Shown one piece after another: positions 1-7,830 of a stretch of DNA of 64,000 nucleotides. The DNA comes from Pseudomonas sp. C1C7 (GTDB lineage: Bacteria; Pseudomonadota; Gammaproteobacteria; Pseudomonadales; Pseudomonadaceae), in NCBI RefSeq assembly GCF_013359595.1, contig NZ_JABFMP010000026.1, positions 44,573-108,572 of the forward strand. The letters run 5' to 3'. The stretch's first letter is position 1. Each line of letters opens with the position of its first letter. The translations under genes and the position numbers were made by a program. Below the pieces are notes generated by a model. That model was not told where the DNA came from. It ran no database searches and worked only from the letters and a program-made list of their open reading frames with translations.

Positions 1-255
1 CAGGTCGGTGATGAACTCGTTGATGCCAAACGCCCGGCCATCCAGCAAGAACCGCTCGCGCTCGGCTTGCCGCGCGTTTTCATCGGCAAAGCCGCGCAAC
101 AGGGCAATCTGGTTCAACTGACCGATCTCCGAGGCCCAGCACCCCATCAGGGCACCGCCGACCTCGGACTCGGCCAGTGCCGTTTCGATCTTCGCCAGCG
201 CTTGGGCGACGGTGCGAACCTTTACCGTGAAGGTGATCAACTCGAATAACCGCAT
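1..255 (-). CDS. NIPSNAP family protein, N-terminal part (cut by window edge)
   Basis: The first 85 residues are visible, beginning MRLFELITFTVK, and the reading frame stays open to the window edge. The start (MRLFELITF followed by an amphipathic stretch and a GCWASEIGQLNQI segment) fits the ferredoxin-like alpha/beta fold of NIPSNAP proteins, small proteins of mostly unknown function often found beside catabolic genes. The gene lies head to tail with the amidohydrolase at 416-1432, with a REP palindrome between them, so it may be the last gene of the same transcription unit. The family call rests on pattern recognition of an N-terminal fragment only. Confidence 0.6.
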   Translation of the reverse strand, partial: MRLFELITFTVKVRTVAQALAKIETALAESEVGGALMGCWASEIGQLNQIALLRGFADENARQAERERFLLDGRAFGINEFITDL

Positions 256-300
256 GGCGTACTCCGGCCAGAACTTGGGAGCCGTAACGCACGCTCTTTT

Positions 301-327
301 GTAGCCGCTGGCAAAGCCTGCGGCTAC
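301..327. repeat. REP-like palindrome
   Basis: Perfect 8-base arms GTAGCCGC and GCGGCTAC are separated by 11 bases in the 160-base spacer between the NIPSNAP gene and the amidohydrolase. A diverged copy of the same element is at 28643-28669. It is typical of extragenic palindromes of fluorescent pseudomonads and could form a hairpin in mRNA. Confidence 0.7.
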
Positions 328-415
328 AGGGGACGGCGTTACGGGTTGCGGGCAGCCTAGGGCAACGCTTTGCGCTGCGGTATTCGGGTGATCACTCTCG
401 GTCTAAGTGTTTTCT

Positions 416-1432
416 TTAGTTCGGATCCAGCAGCCCGCCGCTCCAATTGCGCGACACGCGGGTGCCGGTGAACTTCGCCACGCCCATGCCCTGGCCGATC
501 AGGCGGTCGCGGTAGCGGGTGACCAGGCGTCCGGTCTGTTGCGCGTACAGCACCACTTCCGAATACGGATCGCCGGGGCGGCGCAGGATTCGGGCGAAGC
601 GCTGGCCTTCCTCGACGAGATCACCCAGTTCTTTCTCGAAGATCAGCACGCCGGGTTGCGGCGCGAGGATGGTTTCCATATGGCCCATGTCCACCGCTTC
701 GACGGGCCAGTCTGCAGCTACCGGGGTATCGTCGATCACGCCGTATCCGCACAGCCAGGAGTAAAGGCCGTCGGCATCCTGCCCGGCGAAGTGATCGCTG
801 ACGTCGCCCTGCCCGCGCAACTCCAGGGTCGCGGCCATGTGCCGCTCGGCGCTGCCTTCGCGCAGCCAGGGAGCGATGATGGTTTCTTCGAAGGAGCCGT
901 CGCCGCCGTCGTCCCAGATGATCGCCACGTCCATCTTCATCGCCACCGCCAGGTCACGACCGCGCGGCCAGAAACTGCGGTGCACGTAGAGGTAAGGCAG
1001 TGCTTCGTCATCGGTGTGCAGGTCGAGCATCACATCCGCCGGCGCCGCCAGTTGCACCAGTTGCTTCTGCCATTGCTGGACCACGGTGGAAGGCTGTTCC
1101 ATGGCCGCCGACTGATCGAAGCCACGGTTGAAGTTATGCCCGGTGGCGTCGTGATGCCGACCGAGAATCCGCCCCTGACGGAACTGGCCGATGCCCAGCG
1201 GATTGGCTTGAGGCACCACGGTGATGCTGCCCTTGAGCCAGCCCTGCCGCTCCGCCACTTGCAGGCGTTGCATCAGCAGGTGCAGCACCAGCATCCCGGC
1301 GATTTCATCGGCATGCACGCCGGCCTGCAAGTGCACAGTCGGACCGCTGCCGTCACCGACGAACCGCCATGCTCCGACCTGAACTGTGCCACCGTTATTG
1401 TTGTGAACGTTGAACGAAACATCCTGCGCCAT
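416..1432 (-). CDS. Succinylglutamate desuccinylase/aspartoacylase family amidohydrolase
   Basis: This 338-residue protein belongs to the M14-like zinc hydrolases that remove acyl groups from N-acyl amino acids. The family zinc signature is visible as HADE (His40, Glu43) after a hydrophobic strand, followed by HNFNRG and later LDLHTDDE, which carries the next zinc-ligand histidine. No signal peptide is seen, so it is cytoplasmic. A GGGGGAGC ribosome site precedes the ATG. It is divergent from the TetR gene, with a TGAACnnnnGTTCA palindrome between them, so it is probably repressed by that regulator. Its neighbours (amino acid ABC importer, aminotransferase, exporter) suggest that it deacylates an imported N-acyl amino acid. 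The substrate is inferred only. Confidence 0.85.
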   Translation of the reverse strand: MAQDVSFNVHNNNGGTVQVGAWRFVGDGSGPTVHLQAGVHADEIAGMLVLHLLMQRLQVAERQGWLKGSITVVPQANPLGIGQFRQGRILGRHHDATGHNFNRGFDQSAAMEQPSTVVQQWQKQLVQLAAPADVMLDLHTDDEALPYLYVHRSFWPRGRDLAVAMKMDVAIIWDDGGDGSFEETIIAPWLREGSAERHMAATLELRGQGDVSDHFAGQDADGLYSWLCGYGVIDDTPVAADWPVEAVDMGHMETILAPQPGVLIFEKELGDLVEEGQRFARILRRPGDPYSEVVLYAQQTGRLVTRYRDRLIGQGMGVAKFTGTRVSRNWSGGLLDPN

Positions 1433-1500
1433 ATGATTGCTCCCCCTGTCCTGTATCTGCCCTGAGTGTCAAAAGCGTCGTCGTGAACGAGACTGGTGAT

Positions 1501-1514
1501 TGAACGTGTGTTCA
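1501..1514. promoter_or_regulatory. Predicted TetR operator, TGAACGTGTGTTCA
   Basis: A perfect palindrome (TTGAAC-GTGT-GTTCAA when extended by one base each side) lies between the divergent amidohydrolase and TetR genes, 40 bases before the TetR GTG start. Matching 14-base sites occur at 7671, 57129 and 63652, each upstream of a TetR gene or an aminotransferase operon. Confidence 0.65.
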
Positions 1515-1553
1515 ACTAAGCTCGGCAACGTGGAACCATTCAAGGAATCTCCC

Positions 1554-2189
1554 GTGACCACACCTGCCCCGAAAAACCGTCGTGCCGAAGCCGATGAACG
1601 CCGTGAGTCGCTGGTATCCGCTGCCCTGCGCTGTCTGGTCCGCGATGGCCACGCCGGGCTTTCCGTGCGGCGTATCGCCACCGAGGCCGGTGTCTCCGTC
1701 GGCTTGCTCAATCATCATTTCGGCAGCATCGATGCGCTGATCGCCGACACCTACCAGAAGCTCGCCATCGAACTGACCACCGCCCTGCGCAATGAAATCG
1801 ATCAGGCCGGCACGCCGGCGCAGAAGATGGATGCGTTCCTGGTCGGTTCCTTTTCACCCAGGGTCCTGGACCCGCAATTGCTGGGCGCCTGGGTGGTGTT
1901 CTGGAGCCTGATCCGGCATTCCGAACACGTAAGCCAGGCCCACGAAAAAAGCTACGGCACCTACATCGACCTGCTGTGTCAGCTACTCGACGACCTGGCG
2001 GTCAGCGAAGGCTTCAAGATCCACGACACCCGCCTGGCCGCCATCGGCCTATCGGCGATGCTCGACGGCCTCTGGATCGAGTGGAGCCTCAACGCCGAGA
2101 CCTTCAGCCCGGCCAACGGTCTGCACATCTGTCGCTGCTGGGTAAAGGGGCTGCGAAACGGAGCATTCAGCGCCGACGACGTCCTGTGA
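1554..2189 (+). CDS. TetR/AcrR family regulator, BetI-like
   Basis: A 211-residue repressor. The N-terminal helix-turn-helix reads RRIATEAGVSVGLLNHHFGS (about residues 40-60), and the C-terminal ligand domain resembles the BetI/TetR_C_6 type with a WVVFWSLIRHSEH segment. The GTG start at 1554 is chosen because AAGGAA lies just upstream and because an earlier in-frame TTG would overlap the palindromic operator. The gene diverges from the amidohydrolase. A paralogue with the similar recognition helix VSVGLISHHYSG is at 62954-63601. It probably controls the amidohydrolase and the aminotransferase-ABC operon beginning at 7591, both of which carry the same operator. Confidence 0.88.
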   Translation: MTTPAPKNRRAEADERRESLVSAALRCLVRDGHAGLSVRRIATEAGVSVGLLNHHFGSIDALIADTYQKLAIELTTALRNEIDQAGTPAQKMDAFLVGSFSPRVLDPQLLGAWVVFWSLIRHSEHVSQAHEKSYGTYIDLLCQLLDDLAVSEGFKIHDTRLAAIGLSAMLDGLWIEWSLNAETFSPANGLHICRCWVKGLRNGAFSADDVL

Positions 2190-3056
2190 GGCGTGTCGGC
2201 CGAAGATCATCGCCAGGGTGCCGCTGACCGCGATCAGGCCGGCACCGATCATCAGCGACACATCCATCAGCGTGCCCCAGACCACGCTCGACAGCAGGAA
2301 CGCCCAGATCAGCCCGGTGTACTCGAACGGCGCCAGCACCGTAGCCGTAGCGCGCTGGAAACTGGCGAACAGCAAGAACTGCCCCGCTCCACCCATCAAC
2401 CCGGCAGCGAGCATGCCCAGCCACGCCGGCATCGGCGTCGGGGTGTGGGTCCAGGGCAAGGCCACGGCCATGCAGATCACGAACACCACATTGGTGATGA
2501 GCATCTGCTCCAGCACCGAAGTCTGGTCATCCACCTGACGCAACTGGATGTAGGTAAACGCCCAGAACACCGCCGCCAGCAGGGTCAGGACGATCGGCAG
2601 CGGGTCGGTCATGTTGTTGGGACGGCAGGCAATCACCACGCCGATGAAACCCAGGATCAGGGCGAACCACTGCCAGCGGTTGACCTGTTCCTTGAGAATG
2701 CTCGTCGCCAGCACGGTGACCATGATCGGTGCCGAGAAATACAGGGTGGTCATTTCCGCCAGGGTCAGGTCCCGGGCCGCCGTGTAGTACAGCAGCCAGG
2801 CCGCAATCGACAGCAGGCCGCGCACCACCAGCAGCCGCCGACTGGATGAGCGCCAGGCGCGGCGAACCAGTTCGGTGCGTCCCGCCAGCAAACAGGCGCC
2901 CGCCACCACGACGGCGCGCCAGAACAGAATGGTGAACACCGAATAGCCATCCACCAGCCACTTGATGCCCGCGTCCTGCAAGGACAGAAAGGCGTAGCCC
3001 AGGACACACAGGCCAATGCCTTGCAGTGAGCGATCAACCCGTGGCTGGTTCATCAT
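2049..3056 (-). CDS. EamA/DMT superfamily transporter
   Basis: A 335-residue membrane protein with about ten hydrophobic helices in two EamA repeats, the family of drug/metabolite exporters such as RhaT and YdcZ-type permeases. It begins MMNQPRVDRSLQGIGLCVLGY. Its start overlaps the stop of the upstream permease (ATGA at 3053-3056), so it is translationally coupled to the ABC importer operon. The last 46 or so residues after the tenth helix are a hydrophilic tail. They overlap the 3' end of the convergent TetR gene by 141 bases, which is unusually long. Export of the substrate or a breakdown product is a guess from context. Confidence 0.85.
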   Translation of the reverse strand: MMNQPRVDRSLQGIGLCVLGYAFLSLQDAGIKWLVDGYSVFTILFWRAVVVAGACLLAGRTELVRRAWRSSSRRLLVVRGLLSIAAWLLYYTAARDLTLAEMTTLYFSAPIMVTVLATSILKEQVNRWQWFALILGFIGVVIACRPNNMTDPLPIVLTLLAAVFWAFTYIQLRQVDDQTSVLEQMLITNVVFVICMAVALPWTHTPTPMPAWLGMLAAGLMGGAGQFLLFASFQRATATVLAPFEYTGLIWAFLLSSVVWGTLMDVSLMIGAGLIAVSGTLAMIFGRHASQDVVGAECSVSQPLYPAATDVQTVGRAEGLGVEAPLDPEAVEHRR

Positions 3057-3751
3057 GCGGACCTGCGCACCGGTGTGCCGCGACGTTCGAAGAAGGCGAA
3101 CAGCGCTTCGATCAGGAACGTCAGGCAGATGTACACGCCGGCCACCAGCAACAGCGGCTCATAGACTTGCAGGGTCTGCGCCCGCACCACGTTGGCCGCG
3201 CCCAACAGGTCGATGACCGCGATGGTCGAGGCCAGCGCCGTGGATTTGAGCAGCATCACCGTTTCCCCGGCCAGGGTCGGCAACAGCAGGCGCAATGCCC
3301 GTGGCAGGCGTACCCGCAACAGGGTCTGGCGCGGGGTCATGCCGAAGGCCGAGGCGGCTTCCATTTCCCCTTTGGGCACCGCCAGCAGGCCGCCGCGAAT
3401 CACTTCGCCGACGTAGGCGCCCACCGACACCACCAGGGCGAAGACGATGTACCAGTAGCCGTCGCGCATGTACGGCCAGAGGAAGCTGCCGCGGATCAAC
3501 GGGAACTGTGCGAACAGGCTGCCCAGGCCGTAGTAGAAGATGTAGATCTGGATCAGCAGCGGCGTACCGCGGGTGACGCTGGTAAACAACAGGCTGACCT
3601 TGGCGATCAGCTTGTTTCTGGAGATGCGTGCCAGTGCCACCAGGATTGCCAGGACGAACCCCAGCACGCTGGAAATCAGCAGGATGGCGATGGTCGTTTG
3701 CAGTCCGCGCATCAGCAGCGATGCGTATTCGATTGTCCACGCTGGAATCAT
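3053..3751 (-). CDS. Polar amino acid ABC transporter permease, HisM type
   Basis: A 232-residue inner membrane permease with about five membrane helices. The cytoplasmic EAA-type loop is visible as GEMEAASAFGMTPRQTLLRV. It pairs with the HisQ-type permease encoded at 3783-4496, the binding protein at 4777-5559 and the ATPase domain of the fused gene at 5588-7591 to form a PAAT-family importer. The stop codon overlaps the start of the DMT transporter. Substrate class (basic or polar amino acid, or an N-acyl derivative) is inferred from the binding protein and the neighbouring enzymes. Confidence 0.9.
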   Translation of the reverse strand: MIPAWTIEYASLLMRGLQTTIAILLISSVLGFVLAILVALARISRNKLIAKVSLLFTSVTRGTPLLIQIYIFYYGLGSLFAQFPLIRGSFLWPYMRDGYWYIVFALVVSVGAYVGEVIRGGLLAVPKGEMEAASAFGMTPRQTLLRVRLPRALRLLLPTLAGETVMLLKSTALASTIAVIDLLGAANVVRAQTLQVYEPLLLVAGVYICLTFLIEALFAFFERRGTPVRRSA

Positions 3752-3782
3752 TTCGCTCTCTCAACCCGTTCGTTCGGCCCGG

Positions 3783-4496
3783 TTAGTCGACTATTGGCAT
3801 CCAGCGACGAATGCGTCGCTCCAGCCGTCCCGACAAGTAGTTGGATACCAGCGTCACCGCGTAATACAGCGCCGCGGCGGTGAGGTAGAACAACAGGTAC
3901 TGACGCGTCGAACCCGCGGCCTGCTTGGCGGTGTACAGCAGCTCGTTGGTCCCGACCACGCTGATCAGGGCACTGTCCTTGATCAGGTTGATCCACAGGT
4001 TGGCCATGCCCGCCATTGCATACGGCGCCATGATCGGCAGCGTGACCCGGCGGAACAGCGCGAAACCGTGCAGGCCGAACGCCTTGCCCGCTTCGATCTG
4101 GCCAAAGGGAATGGCCTGGATCGCCGCGCGGAAGATCTCCGAGGCGTAGGCGCCCTGCACCAGCCCCAGTACCAGGATCGCCGCCAGCGGGCCGCTGACG
4201 TTGACCGGGTCGTAGCCCATGGACTCCATCAACGAATTGAGCAGCATGGAGCCGACGTAGAACAGCAACAGGATCATCAACAGCTCGGGCACGGCGCGGA
4301 ACAAGGTGGTGTAACCCCGGGCCAGTGCCGCAATGGGCTTGGGCGCGCCCAGCTTGAGACAGGCCACCACCAGCCCGACGATCAAGCCGACCACAAAGGC
4401 CCCGGCCGATATCTGCAGGGTCATCCCCAGACCCTTGAGCAACGCAGCGCCCCATCCCTGATCGCTGAAACCGATCATCTCGAACATTGTTGGCAT
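3783..4496 (-). CDS. Polar amino acid ABC transporter permease, HisQ type
   Basis: A 237-residue permease with a first helix near GLGMTLQISAGAFVVGLIVG and an EAA loop IEAGKAFGLHGFALFRRVTLP. It is the partner of the permease encoded immediately downstream, with 31 bases between them. A 280-base spacer full of REP palindromes separates it from the upstream binding-protein gene. That spacer may lower expression of the permeases relative to the binding protein, as in other ABC operons. Confidence 0.9.
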   Translation of the reverse strand: MPTMFEMIGFSDQGWGAALLKGLGMTLQISAGAFVVGLIVGLVVACLKLGAPKPIAALARGYTTLFRAVPELLMILLLFYVGSMLLNSLMESMGYDPVNVSGPLAAILVLGLVQGAYASEIFRAAIQAIPFGQIEAGKAFGLHGFALFRRVTLPIMAPYAMAGMANLWINLIKDSALISVVGTNELLYTAKQAAGSTRQYLLFYLTAAALYYAVTLVSNYLSGRLERRIRRWMPIVD

Positions 4497-4537
4497 TTCA
4501 GTCTCCGCATGACGAATTCAAACGTCTGCCATGTTCC

Positions 4538-4759
4538 CTGTGGGAGCGAGCTTGCTCGCGATGAACCAAAGAACACCGCGGGGCATCAGGCATTCCGCGT
4601 CATCGTTCACGACCATCGCGAGCAGGCTCGCTCCCACAGGTACTGCGCCGTCCGCTGTAGGAGCCAGCTTGCTCGCGATGGACTCCAATACACCGCGGGG
4701 CATCAGGTTTCCCGCGTTATCGTTGACGCCCCTTCGCGGGCAAGCCTCGCTCCTACAGG
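4538..4759. repeat. Tandemly duplicated REP doublet
   Basis: Four REP units lie in the spacer between the binding protein and the permeases: 4538-4563 (GGGAGCGAGCTTGCTCGCGA), 4614-4640 (inverted), 4655-4680 and 4731-4759 (inverted). The spacers inside the two doublets are near copies (CACCGCGGGGCATCAGG in both), so a doublet of about 117 bases has been duplicated in tandem. The array fills most of the 280-base gap and no gene is seen in it. Confidence 0.85.
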
Positions 4760-4776
4760 TATTGCGCTCCAGAAGG

Positions 4777-5559
4777 TCACAGCTTCGGTTTTACGCTGGT
4801 ACCGAAGTAGCTCTGGGAGAGTTCGTCGTAGTCCTTGCTGGCCAGCAGTTCGGTGATGGCCTTGTCGAGCCTGGCCTTGAGTTCGGTGTCGTCCTTGCGA
4901 ATGCCGGCGCCGACGCCCTTGCCGAACAGCGGGTCGTAAGGGACGGTGGCGAGCAGTTCGAGGCCCTTGGCGTCCGGGGATTTGACGAACGCGGTCATCG
5001 CGGTGCCGTCAGCCATCATCAGGTCGATGCGACCGGCGACCATGTCGGCGTTGGCCGAGTCCTGGGTGTCGTAGTACTTCACGTCGGCGATTTTTTCGTA
5101 GTAGGCCTTCAGGTAACTGGCGCTGACGGTGGAGTTCTGCACGCCGATGGTCTTGCCCTTCAGGTCATCCGGGTACTTGGCGACTTTAGTGCCCTTGGGG
5201 CCGACAATCGCGATCGGGGTGTCGTAGTAGGCCTTGCTGAAAGCGATCTGCTTTTCACGCTCCTCGGTCACCGACATCGAGGAAAAAATCACGTCGATCT
5301 TCTTCGCCAGCAGCGACGGAATGATCCCGTCCCAGGCCACTTCCTTGATCTCGCACTCGGCTTTCATTTCGCTGCACAGCTTGTGGATCAGGTCCACTTC
5401 AAAACCCTTCCACTCACCGTTGGCCTGCTTCTCGGTGTACGGCGGATAGGGTTCGGCCGCGACCGCGAAGCGGATCGGCTGGGCCTGCGCCGCGCTGATG
5501 CCGGCGAGCATGACGCAAGCCACGCCGCCCAACCAGTTTGCCAAACGTCGATTTCCCAT
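4777..5559 (-). CDS. Amino acid ABC transporter substrate-binding protein (SBP_bac_3)
   Basis: A 260-residue periplasmic protein. A signal peptide is visible (MGNRRLANWLGGVACVMLAG, cleavage near AQA-QP). The mature part starts IRFAVAAEPYPPYTEK and includes GFEVDLIHKLCSEM and FSSMSVTEEREKQIAFS, the hallmark of lysine/arginine/ornithine and related polar amino acid binding proteins. The ATG at 5559 is chosen because GGGGA precedes it and the signal peptide starts there; the longer frame upstream lacks a sensible start. It follows the aminotransferase-ATPase fusion by 28 bases in one operon. The exact ligand cannot be read from the sequence. Confidence 0.92.
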   Translation of the reverse strand: MGNRRLANWLGGVACVMLAGISAAQAQPIRFAVAAEPYPPYTEKQANGEWKGFEVDLIHKLCSEMKAECEIKEVAWDGIIPSLLAKKIDVIFSSMSVTEEREKQIAFSKAYYDTPIAIVGPKGTKVAKYPDDLKGKTIGVQNSTVSASYLKAYYEKIADVKYYDTQDSANADMVAGRIDLMMADGTAMTAFVKSPDAKGLELLATVPYDPLFGKGVGAGIRKDDTELKARLDKAITELLASKDYDELSQSYFGTSVKPKL

Positions 5560-5587
5560 GATTGTTCCCCGTCTTTTATTGATGTTA

Positions 5588-7591
5588 TTAGCGAGTCTGA
5601 TGAGCGTTGACGAACTGTCGGCAACGCTCGCTGCGTGGGTGTACGAACACATCGTCCGGCGTACCGGTTTCCTCGATCAGGCCTTGATGCAGGAAGGCGA
5701 CCTTGGATGAGACATCGCGTGCGAAGGCCATTTCATGGGTCACCAGGATCATGGTCCGGCCTTCTTCGGCGAGCGAGCGGATCACCCGCAGCACTTCGCC
5801 GACCAGTTCCGGGTCGAGTGCCGAGGTGGGTTCATCGAACAGCATGACCTTGGGTCGCATGGCCAGGGCCCGGGCGATGGCCACCCGTTGTTGCTGCCCC
5901 CCGGAGAGAAACGCCGGGTATTCGTTGCGCTTGGCCGCCAGCCCCACGCGCTCGAGCAGCGCTTCGGCCCGTTCGGTGGCCTCCGCCTTGCTCTCGCGCA
6001 GGACCTGGGTCGGCGCTTCGATCAGGTTTTCCAGCACCGTGCGATGGGGCCAGAGGTTGAAGTTCTGGAACACCATGCCCAGGCTCGAACGGATGCGCAC
6101 CAGCTGCTTGGCATCCGCCACCAGCGGCGCGCCGGGACGGGTGTGGTTCAAGTGAATGCTTTCGCCATCCACCAGGATGCGCCCCTGGTCCGGCACTTCG
6201 AGCATGTTGATGCAGCGCAGCAAGGTACTTTTGCCCGAGCCGCTGGCGCCGATCAGCGAAATCACATCGCCTTCGCGGGCAGTCATCGAGACGCCCTTGA
6301 GCACTTCGATGTTGCCGAAGCGCTTGTGCAGTTTTTCCACCTCGATCATGTTGCGCACGGTCACCGGCTGAATCAGCGGTTCGCTGGTCACGCGGGCGAT
6401 TACAGGCTTGGGTGCTTCATCCCTGAGTACAAGGAGGAAGTCGCGGATGCGCTTGCACGCTTCGGCCAGCCGCTCTTCACCCATGGTGAAGGACAAACGC
6501 ACGAAGCCCTGAGCCGGTTCGCCGAACGCGGCGGCATCGAGCACCGACACCCGCGCCTCACGCAGCAGCCGCCAGGCGAATTCCAGCGAGGTCAGGCCGG
6601 TAGCGCGCACGTCCACCAGCACGAACATGCCGGCATCGGGCTTGAGCACGGAAATCGCGTAACAGCCCGACAGCCCCGCCACCACCAGGTCACGACGGTG
6701 CCGATAGATATCACGCATGCCGTGGCTGACTTCGTCATGGGCCTGCACCGCCTTGAGCGCGGCTTCCATGCAGAACCCCGGCAGGCCGTAGAGCATGCTC
6801 AACACCAGGGTTTCAGCGTGGGCGACCAGCGCCGGATCCGCGACGATCCAGCCAATGCGCCAGCCAGTCATGGCATGGGATTTGGACAGGCTGCCGATCA
6901 CCACGCAACGCTCGGCCATGCCTGGCAACGCCGCCAGGCTCAGGTGATCGCGCTCGAACGTCAGGCTTTCATAGACTTCATCGACCACCACCCACAGGTC
7001 ATGGGCGATGGCCAGGTCGGCGATGGTCTGCAGCTCTTCGCGGTTGAGCACCACGCCGGTGGGATTGTTCGGGTTGGAGAGGAAAATCGCCTTGGTGCGG
7101 TTGGTGATGGCCTTGGCCAGTACGGCGGCATCGAGGCGGAAATCATCGTCCGCCGAGCACGGCACCCGTACCAACGTGGCGCCGGAAGCCTTGAGGGTCG
7201 CCTCGTAGGTCACGTACATCGGATCGAGGGCAATCACCTCGTCGCCGGCGCTGAGCAGGCACATCGAGGCCGTGAACAAGGCGTTCTGCGCCCCGGCCAC
7301 GGTGATCACGTTTTCAGCTTGCAGTTCACGACCGAGGAGTTTGGAGTAACGCCCGGCGATGGCGTCGCGCAAGGCCTTGCGGCCAGCGATTTCGGTGTAG
7401 TGGGTGTCACCTTCGCGCAGCGCTTCGATGGCGGCGTCGGTGATGAAGTCGGGTGTCGGGAAGTCCGGATCGCCGACACTGAGAATGATCACATCCTCAC
7501 CGCGTCGTCGCGCATCGAAAGCCGCGTAGTGAATATCCCAGGCCGCTACGCCTTGTCCTGAGATCCGCTCAACAAAGGGTGAAAACCGCAT
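5588..7591 (-). CDS. Aminotransferase fused to amino acid ABC transporter ATPase
   Basis: A single 667-residue frame joins two complete domains. Residues 1-390 are a class I/II PLP aminotransferase: SNPNNPTG at 172-179, DEVYES at 204-209, and the Schiff-base lysine Lys237 in SLSKSHAMTGWR. This half is close to AruH at 50137-51327, with the lysine at the same residue number. After a linker of about 24 residues, residues 415-667 are a HisP/GlnQ-type ATPase with Walker A GASGSGKST (448-456), LSGGQQQRVAIARAL and Walker B VMLFDEPTSALD. The ATPase would energise the permeases encoded downstream. An internal ATG at codon 415 has no strong ribosome site. The operator at 7671-7684 lies 80 bases upstream of the start. 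A transporter ATPase tethered to a metabolic enzyme is unusual. Confidence 0.93.
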   Translation of the reverse strand: MRFSPFVERISGQGVAAWDIHYAAFDARRRGEDVIILSVGDPDFPTPDFITDAAIEALREGDTHYTEIAGRKALRDAIAGRYSKLLGRELQAENVITVAGAQNALFTASMCLLSAGDEVIALDPMYVTYEATLKASGATLVRVPCSADDDFRLDAAVLAKAITNRTKAIFLSNPNNPTGVVLNREELQTIADLAIAHDLWVVVDEVYESLTFERDHLSLAALPGMAERCVVIGSLSKSHAMTGWRIGWIVADPALVAHAETLVLSMLYGLPGFCMEAALKAVQAHDEVSHGMRDIYRHRRDLVVAGLSGCYAISVLKPDAGMFVLVDVRATGLTSLEFAWRLLREARVSVLDAAAFGEPAQGFVRLSFTMGEERLAEACKRIRDFLLVLRDEAPKPVIARVTSEPLIQPVTVRNMIEVEKLHKRFGNIEVLKGVSMTAREGDVISLIGASGSGKSTLLRCINMLEVPDQGRILVDGESIHLNHTRPGAPLVADAKQLVRIRSSLGMVFQNFNLWPHRTVLENLIEAPTQVLRESKAEATERAEALLERVGLAAKRNEYPAFLSGGQQQRVAIARALAMRPKVMLFDEPTSALDPELVGEVLRVIRSLAEEGRTMILVTHEMAFARDVSSKVAFLHQGLIEETGTPDDVFVHPRSERCRQFVNAHQTR

Positions 7592-7670
7592 GCCAGTGCC
7601 TCGTTCAAAAAGAAGAAACGCAAGCCCGCAACCAGCCGGGAGAGTAGGTGGAAAAGAACATAATCCAAGC

Positions 7671-7684
7671 TGAACACTCGTTCA
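7671..7684. promoter_or_regulatory. Predicted TetR operator, TGAACACTCGTTCA
   Basis: A perfect 5-4-5 inverted repeat 80 bases upstream of the aminotransferase-ATPase gene. It has the same half sites as the palindrome at the TetR gene at 1501 and near the aru operon at 57129. It sits in the 239-base spacer shared with the divergent efflux operon, so it could in principle affect both directions. Confidence 0.65.
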
Positions 7685-7830
7685 ACAGAAAAGTGATGAA
7701 GGTGCGCGTTTAGCGCAAACAGGTCGTTTTTAATGCATTGGCGCCGTTTTTGCGTGACGGCTCGCGCAAACCCTCCGGGCGGCGTTTGGGCGGCTATGCT
7801 GCTGTGATATTCCCTGGCCGGAACCACGCA

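Noticed and set aside
5735..7561. A 608-codon open frame on the plus strand
   Set aside because: It mirrors the aminotransferase-ATPase fusion gene, which has intact catalytic motifs; the antisense translation is His/Gln-rich and motif-free.
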